Source: Novosphingobium sp. (lineage in GTDB: Bacteria; Pseudomonadota; Alphaproteobacteria; Sphingomonadales; Sphingomonadaceae). Taken from it: a DNA stretch of 64,000 nt. The stretch's first letter is position 1. Each line of letters begins with the position of its first letter. The stretch covers positions 4,092,001-4,156,000 of the forward strand of contig NZ_JBCNLP010000001.1 of assembly GCF_039595395.1 (NCBI RefSeq), in the 5' to 3' direction. This document shows, piece after piece, positions 17,090 through 26,302 of this stretch. Under the pieces are notes generated by a model that saw nothing but the letters and a program-made list of their open reading frames with translations, made no database searches and was not told where the DNA came from. Both the position numbers and the translations under genes were made by a program.

Positions 17090-19711
17090 ATGAACGAGCC
17101 GACCTCTGCCTTTCCCGCGCGCCTGACGGCGATTCTGCTCGCCGCCGCGCGGGCGCCCTGGCGTATGGTGGCGCTGGCCGCCGTGCTGGTGGTGGCAGCC
17201 GTGGTCAGCATCACCCTCACCTTCACCATGACCACCGACACGGGCGAGCTGATCAGCGCGAAAACCCCGTGGCGGCAGGACGGTCTGGCGGTGGAGGCGG
17301 CCTTCCCGCAGCAGAAGGACTCGATCATCGTCGTGATCGACGGCCAGACCCCCGAGCTGGCCGAGGATGGCGCGAAACGGTTGATGCAGGCCTTGCAGGC
17401 CGACAAGACCCATGTCGGATCGGTCGAACGCCCCGATGGCGGCCCCTTCTTCGACACCAACGGCCTACTCTTCGCCGACCCCGATGAGGTGAAGGACGCC
17501 ACATCGAAGCTGGTCGATGCCCAGCCGCTGCTCGGCGGTCTGGCGGGCGATCCCAGCCTGCATGGCCTGGCCACCACCATGGACACCATGGCCAGCGGCG
17601 CGGCCAATGGCACGCAGGATGCCTCGCGTCTGGCCGCGCCCTTGCGCGCGCTCTCCACGGCGATTGATGGCAAGCTTTCGGGCAAGGCGACGTGGTTCTC
17701 GTGGCAGCGGCTGTTCTCCGACGCCAAGGGACCGCTGGCCCCGCCGACGCGCCGTCTGCTGATGGTCCACCCCGTGCTGCATTTCGGCGATCTGGAGCCG
17801 GGCGGCGTGGCGGTCGATGCGATCAAGGCGCAGTCGAAGGCTTTGGGGCTGGATGCGGCGCATGGGCTTCGCATGGGGATCACCGGCGAGGTGCCGCTGG
17901 CGGATGAGGAATTCGCCACCATTCAGGACAACATCGGCATCATCGGCGCGGCCATGGCGCTGGCGATGCTGGTCTGCCTGTGGCTGGCGACGCGCAGCGG
18001 GCGGATGGTCGCCGCGATCATGGTGACCATCGTTGCCGGGCTGGTGATCACGCTGGCGCTGGGGCTGCTGGCGGTGCATCGGCTCAATGTGATCTCGGTG
18101 GCGTTTATTCCGCTGTTTGTGGGTCTGGGCGTCGATTTCGGGATTCAGGTCGCGGTGCGCTTCAACGCCGAACGCCATGGCGGCGCCGATCCCATGGGCG
18201 CGCTGAAAGGCGTGGGCTCTGCCATTGGCGAGCCGCTGATGCTGGCCGCCGCGGCGATCTTCCTCGCGCTGGGGGCTTTCCTGCCCACCGATTACACCGG
18301 CATCGCCGAGTTGGGCGTGATCGCTGGCCTTGGCATGATCGTGGCCTTTGCGCTCAACATCACGCTGCTGCCTGCGCTGCTGATCCTGATGCGCCCCGCC
18401 GTGCCCGCCGCCCGTGTGGGCTGGGCTGGCGCCGCGCCCTTCGACGCCTGGCTGCATCGTAGCCGCAAGACGATCCTCTGGGCTTTTGTGGTCGCCATGA
18501 TTGGCTCGATCGCGCTGCTCAAATGGGTGGTGTTCGATTTCAACCCGCTGCATCTGCGCGATCCCAATGCACCCGCCATGCATGAGCTGGCCGGGCTGAT
18601 GAAGGATGCCGACCGCACCCCCAACACCATCACCATCCTCACGCCGAACGCCGACGCCGCCCATGCGCTGGCGGCCAAGCTGGAAAAGCACCCGGAGGTG
18701 GCCCATGCCATCACCGTGGACAGCTTCGTGCCCGAGGATCAGGCCGCCAAGCTGCCCTATATCCAGAACGCCTCGCTGCTGCTGGATTCGGCGGTCAATC
18801 CCTTCGATATGCCCGCCGCGCATGGCGATGACGAAACCCGCGCCGCGCTGACCAAGGCTGCCACCTCGCTGCGCCTGCTGGTCGCCAAGGGCGGCGATCT
18901 GGGGCAGGCCGCGCAGGGTCTGGCCACCAGCTTCGACCATCTGGCCGCCGCCAGCCCCGCCCAGCGCGCCGCCGTGGAAGCCATGCTGATCCCGCCGCTG
19001 ACGGTCACGCTCGACACGATCCGCGCCTCGCTGACCGCCACCGAGGTGACCCGCGCCAGCCTGCCGCCCGAAATCGCCGCCGACTGGGTGAGCAAGGACG
19101 GCAAGGCGCTGGTGCAGGTCACCCCCGCCGGCAACAGCACCGACAATGCGGTGCTGGCCCGCTTCACCCAGGCCGTCCGCGCCGAGGCGCCGCATGCCAC
19201 CGGGCTTCCCGTGGCCACGCAGGAGGCCGCGCGCACCGTCGCCGGGGCTTTTGTGAAGGCGGGCGTGATCGCGCTGGCGCTGGTCAGCCTGCTGCTGTGG
19301 CTGGTGCTGCGCAGCGTGCGCGAGGTTGCTTTTACGCTGGCGCCGGTGGTGCTGTCGGGCTTTCTCACGCTGGGGTCCTGCGTTCTGATCGGCCAGCCCT
19401 TGAATTTTGCAAATATCATCGCATTTCCGCTGCTGTTCGGTGTGGGTGTCGCGTTTCACATCTATTTCGTGATGGCGTGGCGCCGCGGCGTGGGTGATCT
19501 CTTGCAGACCAGCCTGGCCCGCGCCGTGGTTTGCAGCGCGCTGGCGACAGGCAGCGCTTTTGGAGCGCTATGGTTTTCGCATCACCCCGGCACAGCCAGC
19601 ATGGGTCTGATCCTGATGATCTCGTTGATCTGGACGCTGGTCTGCGCCCTGATTTTCGAGCCTGCGCTGCTGGGCCCCGTGCCCGCCGGAAAGGCGAGGC
19701 GCGCTGAATGA
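17090..19711 (+). CDS. hpnN: Hopanoid transporter HpnN (RND/MMPL family)
   Basis: HpnN moves hopanoids from the inner to the outer membrane. The 873-residue protein has the RND layout: a first helix near residues 25-45, a periplasmic domain, a bundle of helices from about 285-435 with GLGVDFGIQ, a second helix and periplasmic domain, and a final helix bundle with FPLLFGVGVAFHIYF. I chose the ATG at 17090 because the longer upstream frame has no conserved sequence. Its stop overlaps the next gene by 4 bp, so it heads a five-gene unit. Confidence 0.94.
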   Translation: MNEPTSAFPARLTAILLAAARAPWRMVALAAVLVVAAVVSITLTFTMTTDTGELISAKTPWRQDGLAVEAAFPQQKDSIIVVIDGQTPELAEDGAKRLMQALQADKTHVGSVERPDGGPFFDTNGLLFADPDEVKDATSKLVDAQPLLGGLAGDPSLHGLATTMDTMASGAANGTQDASRLAAPLRALSTAIDGKLSGKATWFSWQRLFSDAKGPLAPPTRRLLMVHPVLHFGDLEPGGVAVDAIKAQSKALGLDAAHGLRMGITGEVPLADEEFATIQDNIGIIGAAMALAMLVCLWLATRSGRMVAAIMVTIVAGLVITLALGLLAVHRLNVISVAFIPLFVGLGVDFGIQVAVRFNAERHGGADPMGALKGVGSAIGEPLMLAAAAIFLALGAFLPTDYTGIAELGVIAGLGMIVAFALNITLLPALLILMRPAVPAARVGWAGAAPFDAWLHRSRKTILWAFVVAMIGSIALLKWVVFDFNPLHLRDPNAPAMHELAGLMKDADRTPNTITILTPNADAAHALAAKLEKHPEVAHAITVDSFVPEDQAAKLPYIQNASLLLDSAVNPFDMPAAHGDDETRAALTKAATSLRLLVAKGGDLGQAAQGLATSFDHLAAASPAQRAAVEAMLIPPLTVTLDTIRASLTATEVTRASLPPEIAADWVSKDGKALVQVTPAGNSTDNAVLARFTQAVRAEAPHATGLPVATQEAARTVAGAFVKAGVIALALVSLLLWLVLRSVREVAFTLAPVVLSGFLTLGSCVLIGQPLNFANIIAFPLLFGVGVAFHIYFVMAWRRGVGDLLQTSLARAVVCSALATGSAFGALWFSHHPGTASMGLILMISLIWTLVCALIFEPALLGPVPAGKARRAE

Positions 19712-20484
19712 GCAAGCTGCTTCTCGCCTCGATCCACGATGTCGGCCCGCGCAGCGAAGCTGCGGTCGATCAGCTGTGCGATATTCTGGGCAGCCATCTG
19801 GGCGCGCTCAACTTCGCCATGCTGGTGGTGCCCGACCATTGGGGCGAGGCGCCCTTGGCCAGCAATCCCGCGTTTCAGGCGAAACTGCGTGGCTGGGCCG
19901 ACCAGGGCGTGGAGATGTTCGTCCACGGCTGGTTCCACAAGGATCTGGCCGAGCACACCGGCATGGCCGCCATCAAGGCCAAGCATATGACCGCCAGCGA
20001 GGGCGAGTTCCTCGGCCTGTCGCGCGATGAGGCCGCGCGCCGCATGGCCGACGGCCGCAAGCTGATCGAGGACATCATCGGCCGCGAAAGCGCGGGTTTT
20101 ATCGCCCCGGCGTGGCTCTATGGCGCGGGCGCTCAGGAGGCGCTGGCGCAAAGCGGCTTCAAGCTGGCCGAGGACCATATGAAGGTCTGGCGCCCCGACA
20201 CGGGCGAGATTCTCGCACGCGGCCCGGTGGTGACATGGGCCAGCCGCAGCGTGGGGCGGCAGCGCTCCTCGCGGTTTTTCGCGGGGCTGGCGCGCCATGC
20301 GCTCGGCTTCCTGCCCAAGGCGCGTGTGGCGGTGCATCCCGGCGATGTCACCGTGCCTGCACTGATTTCCTCCATCCACGCCACCTATGCCGCTTTCGCG
20401 CGCGGGCGGCGCATCGCCCGCTATGCCGATCTGCTGGACAGCGCACACACCGCGCACGGCCCTGCGAGAGGAGCCGCGGCGTGA
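19708..20484 (+). CDS. DUF2334-type polysaccharide deacetylase
   Basis: The 258-residue protein has a NodB-like deacetylase pattern: an N-terminal ASIHDVGP with the metal-binding HD, FVHGWFHKD, and a C-terminal AVHPGD motif. No signal peptide is seen, so it is probably cytoplasmic. It overlaps hpnN by 4 bp and is followed 82 bp later by a membrane protein. Deacetylation of an N-acetyl sugar on a membrane lipid would fit the GT4 gene in the same unit. This role is inferred. Confidence 0.82.
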   Translation: MSKLLLASIHDVGPRSEAAVDQLCDILGSHLGALNFAMLVVPDHWGEAPLASNPAFQAKLRGWADQGVEMFVHGWFHKDLAEHTGMAAIKAKHMTASEGEFLGLSRDEAARRMADGRKLIEDIIGRESAGFIAPAWLYGAGAQEALAQSGFKLAEDHMKVWRPDTGEILARGPVVTWASRSVGRQRSSRFFAGLARHALGFLPKARVAVHPGDVTVPALISSIHATYAAFARGRRIARYADLLDSAHTAHGPARGAAA

Positions 20485-20566
20485 ACGGTTCAGCAATGGT
20501 TATGATTCGCCCCGCTATTTTTCCCATGTTTCCTGCCTCTTTCCACGCCCTTGCGGAGGGACCGGC

Positions 20567-21616
20567 ATGAGCGAACAGGACAGCGGCGGCCAGCCTTCCA
20601 CAAGCAGCGGCGCCGCATCGCCCCACACTGATTCGAGCCAGCCGGGCAACCGCGGTGGCCGCATGGATTCTGAACCGATGGTCACCACGGTCTTTGCCCC
20701 CGGCGAACCGATCCCCGATATGCAACTGGCCTTGCCCAAGAACCGCAAGAGCACCGCTGCCAAGCTGGGCGAGCTGTTCTCGGCCATGGTGTCGATCGCC
20801 ATGCTGGCCGCCGTGGTGCTGGAAGTGCGCCATCTGCAGTTCCGCGAAATCATCGAGCTGATCCCGCACAAGCCTTTGTTCTGGATGGTCTTTGTTGCCT
20901 ATTATATGGTCGGGCCGGTCTCCGAATGGGTGATCTACCGCCATCTCTGGCGCATTCCCTTCTCCGGGCTGGGCGCGCTGCTGCGCAAGCTGGTCTCCAA
21001 CGAGCTGCTGCTGGGCTATCTGGGCGAGGTGCAGTTCTACGCCTGGGCGCGCGCACGGCTCAACATGGTGGCGGCGCCCTTCGGCGCGATCAAGGATGTG
21101 ACGATCCTTTCGGCGCTGACCGGCAACATCGTCACGCTGGTGATGCTGGCGGGCGCGTGGCGGCTGATCTCTTCCGGCGCTTTCGGGATGGAGGGCCGCA
21201 CGACGTTCCTGTCGCTGGGCGTGGTGCTGTTCACCTCCTTCATCATCCTGCTGTTCCGCCAGAAGCTGTTCACCCTGCCCCGGCGCGAGCTGGTGATCAT
21301 CACGCTGATCCATTTCGCGCGCACGCTGGGCTTTATCGGCCTGTCGGCGCTGCTGTGGCATGTGGTGCTGCCCGATGTCGGCCTCGACCTGTGGCTGGTG
21401 CTGGCCACCTTGCGCATGCTGGTGTCGCGTCTGCCGCTGGTGCCCAACAAGGATGTGATCTTCGCGGGGCTGGCCGTGTTCATCCTGGGCCGCGACACGC
21501 AGGTGCAGAATCTGATGGCGATGATGGCCATGCTGCTGCCCGTCTCGCATATTGTCGTGGGCACGATCTTTGCTACCCTCGACCTTTTCGCATCCAGAGA
21601 AGGAACCGATGCATGA
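20567..21616 (+). CDS. Conserved multi-pass membrane protein
   Basis: The 349-residue protein has a polar N-terminus of about 60 residues rich in Ser, Gly and Pro, then six or more membrane helices from about residue 65 to 340. No catalytic motif is recognised. The start at 20567 has GGAGGG about seven bases upstream. It overlaps the next gene by 4 bp (ATGA), so both are probably translated together. A role in transport or assembly of the lipid handled by hpnN and the GT4 enzyme is a guess from position. Confidence 0.75.
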   Translation: MSEQDSGGQPSTSSGAASPHTDSSQPGNRGGRMDSEPMVTTVFAPGEPIPDMQLALPKNRKSTAAKLGELFSAMVSIAMLAAVVLEVRHLQFREIIELIPHKPLFWMVFVAYYMVGPVSEWVIYRHLWRIPFSGLGALLRKLVSNELLLGYLGEVQFYAWARARLNMVAAPFGAIKDVTILSALTGNIVTLVMLAGAWRLISSGAFGMEGRTTFLSLGVVLFTSFIILLFRQKLFTLPRRELVIITLIHFARTLGFIGLSALLWHVVLPDVGLDLWLVLATLRMLVSRLPLVPNKDVIFAGLAVFILGRDTQVQNLMAMMAMLLPVSHIVVGTIFATLDLFASREGTDA

Positions 21617-22197
21617 GTGCCACCCCCCTCCGCAGGCTGCCGGAATTCACGGCGGGGCTGGGTCTGGCCTGCGCGCTGGCTTGCACTGTGGCCGCTCCGG
21701 CACAGGCGGGCGAGCGGGTGCCGATCCCCTCCACCCCCGATCTGGGCAAGGCCGAGGCGCGCTGCCGCCCCGGCGAACAGGGCCCCGCCCTGCTGCTGAC
21801 CATCGACGGGCTGAAGGACCGCAAGGGCAACATCAAGCTGGAGATCTACCCCAGCAACGATGAGGACTTCCTGCGCGACGACAATGCGCTGATCTATTAC
21901 GGCAAAACCTTCCGCCGCGTGGAAGAGGCTGTGCCGCAGAGCGGTCCTGTCGTGATCTGCGCGCGCATTCCCGGCCCCGGCGCCTATTCGGTGATGGTGC
22001 TGCATGATCGTGACGGCAACCGCAAGTTCGGCCTCTCGGTCGACGGCATCGGCTTCACCGCCAACCCCAAGCTGGGCTGGTCCAAGCCCAAGGCCGCCGC
22101 GACCCGGCTGGATGCCGGGGCGGGCCTGACGCGCTCCACCATCGTCATGAACTATCGCAATGGCCTGATGAGCGTGGGGCCGATCGCGGCGCATTGA
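21613..22197 (+). CDS. DUF2141 secreted protein
   Basis: The 194-residue product has a signal peptide with a cleavage site near VAAPAQAGE (about residue 33). The mature domain has the DUF2141 pattern LLLTIDGLKDRKGNIKLEIYP, then a GAYSVMVLHDRDGNRKF segment. DUF2141 proteins are small beta-sandwich periplasmic or outer-membrane proteins of unknown function. The ATG overlaps the stop of the membrane protein by 4 bp. It belongs to the hpnN unit. Confidence 0.82.
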   Translation: MSATPLRRLPEFTAGLGLACALACTVAAPAQAGERVPIPSTPDLGKAEARCRPGEQGPALLLTIDGLKDRKGNIKLEIYPSNDEDFLRDDNALIYYGKTFRRVEEAVPQSGPVVICARIPGPGAYSVMVLHDRDGNRKFGLSVDGIGFTANPKLGWSKPKAAATRLDAGAGLTRSTIVMNYRNGLMSVGPIAAH

Positions 22198-22305
22198 GCA
22201 TGACGATGCGCCCTGCCCTTTCCCTTGCGCATGATACTTGCCGCGCCACCCCCGAACAGGGTATGTCGCGCGCCAGGATCGTGTGCGAGCTTTCGGGGGA
22301 CAGCC

Positions 22306-23460
22306 ATGCGCATCGTTGACGTCTGCGCCTTTTACACGCCCCATGGCGGCGGCGTGAAAACCTATGTCGAGCAGAAGCTGAAGATCGGCCCCACGCTGGG
22401 CCATGAGATCATCATCCTCGCCCCCGGCGACAGCTATCAGGTGATCGAGAAAGGCCCGGGTGCCCGCCTCATCACCCTGCCGTCCCCCCGCTTTCCTCTG
22501 GATCGCAAATACTGGTATTTCGGCGACGAGGCCGCGCTGCATGCCGAGCTGGACCGGCTGAACCCCGATCTGGTGGAGGTTTCCAGCCCCTGGCGCAGCC
22601 CCTCGATGGTGGCGCGCTGGCAGGGCGATGCGCCGCGCTCGCTGGTGATGCATGCCGATCCGCTGTCGGCCTATGCCTACCGCTATCTGCGCCCGATGAT
22701 GAGCCGCGAGGCCATCGACCGCCGCTTCGAACCCTTCTGGAAGCATCTGCGCGATCTGGGCCAGAGCTTCGACCGCGTCGTCTGCGCCAGCGGCGAATTG
22801 CGCGACCGCCTCGCCAGGGGTGGCGTGGCCAACACCGTGCTTCACCCCATGGGGATCGAGGCCGGCCTGTTCAGCCCCGAACGGCGCGACCCCGTGCTGC
22901 GCCGCCGCCTGCTGGCCACCTGCGGCCTGCCCGAAAGCGCCCATCTGCTGATCGGCGTGGGGCGGCTGTCCGGTGAAAAGCGCTGGCCCATGGTGGTCGA
23001 TGCCGTCACCGCCGCCAGCCAGTCGCTGCCCATCGGTCTGGTGATCGTGGGCCAGGGCGGGCACCGCAAGCGCATCGAGAAGCAGATCCAGGGCAACCCC
23101 CATATCCGCCTGCTGGGTGTGGAGAAGGACCGCCAGAAATTCGCCACGCTGCTGGCCAGCGCCGACGCGCTGATCCACGGCTGCGAAGCCGAAACCTTCT
23201 GCATGGCCGCAGCCGAGGCGCGGGCCAGCGGCGTCCCCGTGATCGTGCCCGACCGGGGCGGCGCCGCCGACCATGCGCGTGGCGGGGCGGGGCTCACCTA
23301 TCGCTCGGGCTCGGCCCTGGCGGCGGCGCAGGCCACGCTGCGGCTGCTGCATCATCCGCCGCGCGGGCCCTTTGCCCTGCCCGCCAGCACACAGGGCCAT
23401 TTCGAGGCGCTTTTCGCCGATTACGAAAGCCTGGTCGAGCGCCGCCACGCCGCAGCCTGA
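22306..23460 (+). CDS. GT4 family glycosyltransferase
   Basis: The 384-residue protein has the two Rossmann halves of GT-B enzymes. GGGVKTYVEQK near the N-terminus forms the acceptor loop; GVGRLSGEKRW and the EAETFCMAAAEA segment (ExxxxxxxE) bind the nucleotide-sugar donor. GGGGGA lies about five bases before the ATG. It follows the DUF2141 gene by 108 bp on the same strand. Given hpnN and the deacetylase upstream, a membrane lipid acceptor is likely, but the substrate is not known. Confidence 0.87.
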   Translation: MRIVDVCAFYTPHGGGVKTYVEQKLKIGPTLGHEIIILAPGDSYQVIEKGPGARLITLPSPRFPLDRKYWYFGDEAALHAELDRLNPDLVEVSSPWRSPSMVARWQGDAPRSLVMHADPLSAYAYRYLRPMMSREAIDRRFEPFWKHLRDLGQSFDRVVCASGELRDRLARGGVANTVLHPMGIEAGLFSPERRDPVLRRRLLATCGLPESAHLLIGVGRLSGEKRWPMVVDAVTAASQSLPIGLVIVGQGGHRKRIEKQIQGNPHIRLLGVEKDRQKFATLLASADALIHGCEAETFCMAAAEARASGVPVIVPDRGGAADHARGGAGLTYRSGSALAAAQATLRLLHHPPRGPFALPASTQGHFEALFADYESLVERRHAAA

Positions 23461-23587
23461 GAGCCCATCACGTGCTCAAGAGTTCGGCTGATGCCGAATC
23501 TTGAGGGGAACTCATAATTTACCGCCATTCACCCCCTTGCATGGGGGCGCGTCTCGTCCTTTGTTGTGGCCAAACAGCACAGGACGA

Positions 23588-24901
23588 ATGCCCCTCATGA
23601 CGTCACGTCACCTTGCCCGCCTGCTCTCTGTCTGCGCCACTGCCGCGCTGGCTGCCCCCGCTCTTGCCGCCCCGGCGCTCACCCCCGAGCAGACCGTCGC
23701 CGCCGCGCTGAAGGAAGCCCCCGTCTGGGACGGCCACAATGACGTGCCCGAACAGCTCCGCGACCGCCGCAAGGATGTGCTGGCCGGTTTCGACTTCCAC
23801 AACACCGTCAACGAGCCGCTGTCGGACCGCCGCATGGCCGCCTTCTTCCCGGCGGGCACCCCCACCGGCATGCAGACCGACCTCACCCGCATGAAGCAGG
23901 GCCATATCGGCGCGCAATTCTGGTCGGTCTATGTCTCGGCCAGCCTGCCCGAGCCGCAGGCCGTGCAGGCCACCATGGAGCAGATCGACGTGGTCAAGCG
24001 CCTCGTCGCGCAATACCCCAATGACCTCGTGCTGGCGACCAGCAGCGCCGACGTCGAAAAGGCGTGGAAGGCCGGCAAGGTCGCCTCGCTGATCGGCATG
24101 GAGGGCGGCCATTCCATCGGCAATTCGCTGGGCGTGCTGCGCCAGTTCTATGCGCTGGGCGCCCGCTACATGACGCTGTCGCACTTCAAGAACAACGCCT
24201 GGGCCGACAGCGCCACCGACGCGCCCGAGCACAATGGCCTCACCCCCTTCGGCAAGGATGTCGTGCGCGAAATGCAGCGCCTGGGCATTCTGGTCGACCT
24301 CTCGCACGTCAGCCAGAAGACCATGCTGGATGCTTTGGAAGTGGCCAAGGCCCCGATCATCTTCAGCCACTCCGGCGCTCAGGGCGTCAGCGGCCACCCG
24401 CGCAACGTCTCGGATGAAGTGCTGGACAAGGTGAAGGCCAACGGCGGCATCGTCATGTGCAACTTCTACCCCACCTACGTCTCCGACGCGCTCTACAAAT
24501 GGAGCGCCGCCCGCGCCGGCCAGCAGGCCGAGCAGAAAGCCCTGCACCCCGACCGCCCCGACCTCGCCAAGGCCGCGCTCGACGCATGGGAGAAAGCCAA
24601 CCCCAAGCCGGTGGCGACCATCCAGCAGGTCGCCGACCATATCGATTATGTGGTGAAGCGCATCGGCATCGATCACGTCGGCGTGGGCGGCGATTTCGAT
24701 GGCGGCTCGATCGGGCTGCAGGGGATGCCGGATGTGTCGGCCTATCCGGCGCTGCTGCTGGAACTGGCCAAGCGTGGATACACCAAGCTGGATCTGGAAA
24801 AGGTCGCCAGCCTGAACACTTTGCGGGTTCTGAAGGCCTCCGAAGTCTACGCGGCGGCGCATAAGGACGACAAGCCGATTGAAAGTGCGACTGCGTTTTA
24901 A
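23588..24901 (+). CDS. Membrane dipeptidase (peptidase family M19)
   Basis: This 437-residue protein has a signal peptide (cleavage near ALAAPAL) and the zinc-binding HxD of family M19 in WDGHNDVPEQ. The bridging Glu lies in GMEGGHSIGN, and further ligands in LSHVS and IFSHSGAQ. The family hydrolyses dipeptides, including D-amino acid forms. The ATG at 23597 is an alternative start. It is probably monocistronic: the repeat element R1 starts 13 bp after the stop. Confidence 0.92.
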   Translation: MPLMTSRHLARLLSVCATAALAAPALAAPALTPEQTVAAALKEAPVWDGHNDVPEQLRDRRKDVLAGFDFHNTVNEPLSDRRMAAFFPAGTPTGMQTDLTRMKQGHIGAQFWSVYVSASLPEPQAVQATMEQIDVVKRLVAQYPNDLVLATSSADVEKAWKAGKVASLIGMEGGHSIGNSLGVLRQFYALGARYMTLSHFKNNAWADSATDAPEHNGLTPFGKDVVREMQRLGILVDLSHVSQKTMLDALEVAKAPIIFSHSGAQGVSGHPRNVSDEVLDKVKANGGIVMCNFYPTYVSDALYKWSAARAGQQAEQKALHPDRPDLAKAALDAWEKANPKPVATIQQVADHIDYVVKRIGIDHVGVGGDFDGGSIGLQGMPDVSAYPALLLELAKRGYTKLDLEKVASLNTLRVLKASEVYAAAHKDDKPIESATAF

Positions 24902-24914
24902 GGGATAAAGGGAA

Positions 24915-25128
24915 GATGCGAGGGGGTTACCCCCTCGCGCTCCCATAACGTCTTCCGACGACATGGCAGTGGCACCGCATCGGTGCGCCCAACCTCTCCA
25001 CCTGCGCCACCTTGGGCGCCGCAGGCAGTGAATTTTTAAGGCCTGCGGCGCGGCAAGTTGAGCGTAAGGCCGAACCCTTTGCGCAACGTAGACACTAATG
25101 GGAGCGCGAGGGTGTAACACCCTCGCAT
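24915..25128. repeat. R1: hairpin-capped repeat element (B-type left arm, A-type right arm)
   Basis: This fills the gene-free stretch from 24902 to 25201. It has a hairpin cap at each end: GCGAGGGGG with CCCCCTCGC on the left, GCGAGGGTG with CACCCTCGC on the right. Both caps carry GCTCCC or GGGAGC facing inward. The inner arms end in GCCGCAGGC and GCCTGCGGC around an A/T-rich centre, so the whole element is a large imperfect inverted repeat. R2 and R3 are related. It lies 13 bp after the M19 stop. T-rich tails outside each cap suggest a two-way terminator. Confidence 0.85.
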
Positions 25129-25201
25129 TATCCCTTTTTCCTTCCTTGCCCCTCCCCTCCCGAACACATACGCTGCAACGCAACACAGGACGGGACCCAC
25201 C

Positions 25202-26299
25202 ATGGCCAGCATCGACACCCCAGCGCTGACGGCCTCCCCGCCCCCAACCGCCGCCTCCCCCCATATCTATCTGGAACTTGACGGGCTCAGAGGCCTCGCG
25301 GCCCTTTGCGTCGTCTCGCTCCACCTGCGCTTTTTCGCGCTGGCCGGCGATCAGGGCGTCATCATCGACCGGCATCAATATCTCGCGGTGGATTTCTTCC
25401 TGCTGCTCAGCGGTTTTGTGATCGCCCATGCCTATGAGGCGAGGCTGGCCCTGCCCGGCGCGCGACCGGGCTTTATCCGCGACCGCATCATCCGCCTCTA
25501 TCCGCTGCTGGTTCTGGGCGCGATCATCGGAGCGCTGGCCGCCTTGCTCTCGCCCGCGTGGAGCGCCGTCTCCTCCCCACGCCTTGCCGCCTACACCGTG
25601 GCCGGAGCACTGGCCCTGCCCTTGCCGGGCATGGATTCGGCCTTCCCGGTCAATTTCCCGACATGGTCGCTGTTCTGGGAGGTGGTGCTCAACCTCCTCT
25701 TCGCCTGCGCCTCGCCTTATCTCACCACGCGGCGCCTGCTGATGGGCGCGGGGCTGTGCCTGCTGGCGATGGTGGCCATCGCCGCGCTTCGCCACAACAT
25801 CGATATGGGCGGACGGACCAAGCAGCTCCCGCTGGCCGGGCCGCGCATGGGTTTCAGCTTTATGCTGGGCATCGTGCTGCTGCGGCTGCATCGCGATGGC
25901 CTGCTGCGCCATGGCGGGATCCGCTGGTGGATCGCCCCGCTGCTGGCTGTCGCGCTGTTCCTGTTCCCCGCAGGTGGGATCGTCAGCCTGCTCTACGATA
26001 TGGCGATGATCGTGTTGGGCTTTCCGCTGCTGCTGCTGGCCGCGGCGGGCAGCAAACCGCTCTCGCCCCGCCTCTCACGCTTCAGCGGTGGCCTGTCCTA
26101 TCCGCTCTATATCCTGCATGTGCCGCTGGCCGGGCTGCTGACGCCATGGCTGCTGCATCTGGGCCTCATGCCCGGCTGGAGCCTGTACGGCCTGGAGATG
26201 GCCCTGATCGCCGCCTTGTCCTACGCAACCCTGCTCGCCTATGACGAACCGCTGCGCGCCCGCCTGCGCCAATCCTATGGCAGCAGGCGGCATCGATAA
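25202..26299 (+). CDS. Acyltransferase 3 family membrane protein
   Basis: The 365-residue protein has the acyltransferase-3 (OafA/YrhL) pattern. After a Pro/Ala-rich N-terminus comes ELDGLRGLAALCVVSLHL with the conserved His, then FFLLLSGFVIA, RLYP, and about ten membrane helices. Family members O-acylate surface sugars or other exported glycans. The start lies 74 bp after R1. The stop is 3 bp from the convergent glutaminyl cyclase gene. Confidence 0.9.
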   Translation: MASIDTPALTASPPPTAASPHIYLELDGLRGLAALCVVSLHLRFFALAGDQGVIIDRHQYLAVDFFLLLSGFVIAHAYEARLALPGARPGFIRDRIIRLYPLLVLGAIIGALAALLSPAWSAVSSPRLAAYTVAGALALPLPGMDSAFPVNFPTWSLFWEVVLNLLFACASPYLTTRRLLMGAGLCLLAMVAIAALRHNIDMGGRTKQLPLAGPRMGFSFMLGIVLLRLHRDGLLRHGGIRWWIAPLLAVALFLFPAGGIVSLLYDMAMIVLGFPLLLLAAAGSKPLSPRLSRFSGGLSYPLYILHVPLAGLLTPWLLHLGLMPGWSLYGLEMALIAALSYATLLAYDEPLRARLRQSYGSRRHR

Positions 26300-26302
26300 T
26301 CC

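Noticed and set aside
24915..25128. An insertion sequence or its remnant
   Set aside because: No transposase fragment and no target duplication seen; the hairpin-capped form is shared with R2 and R3.
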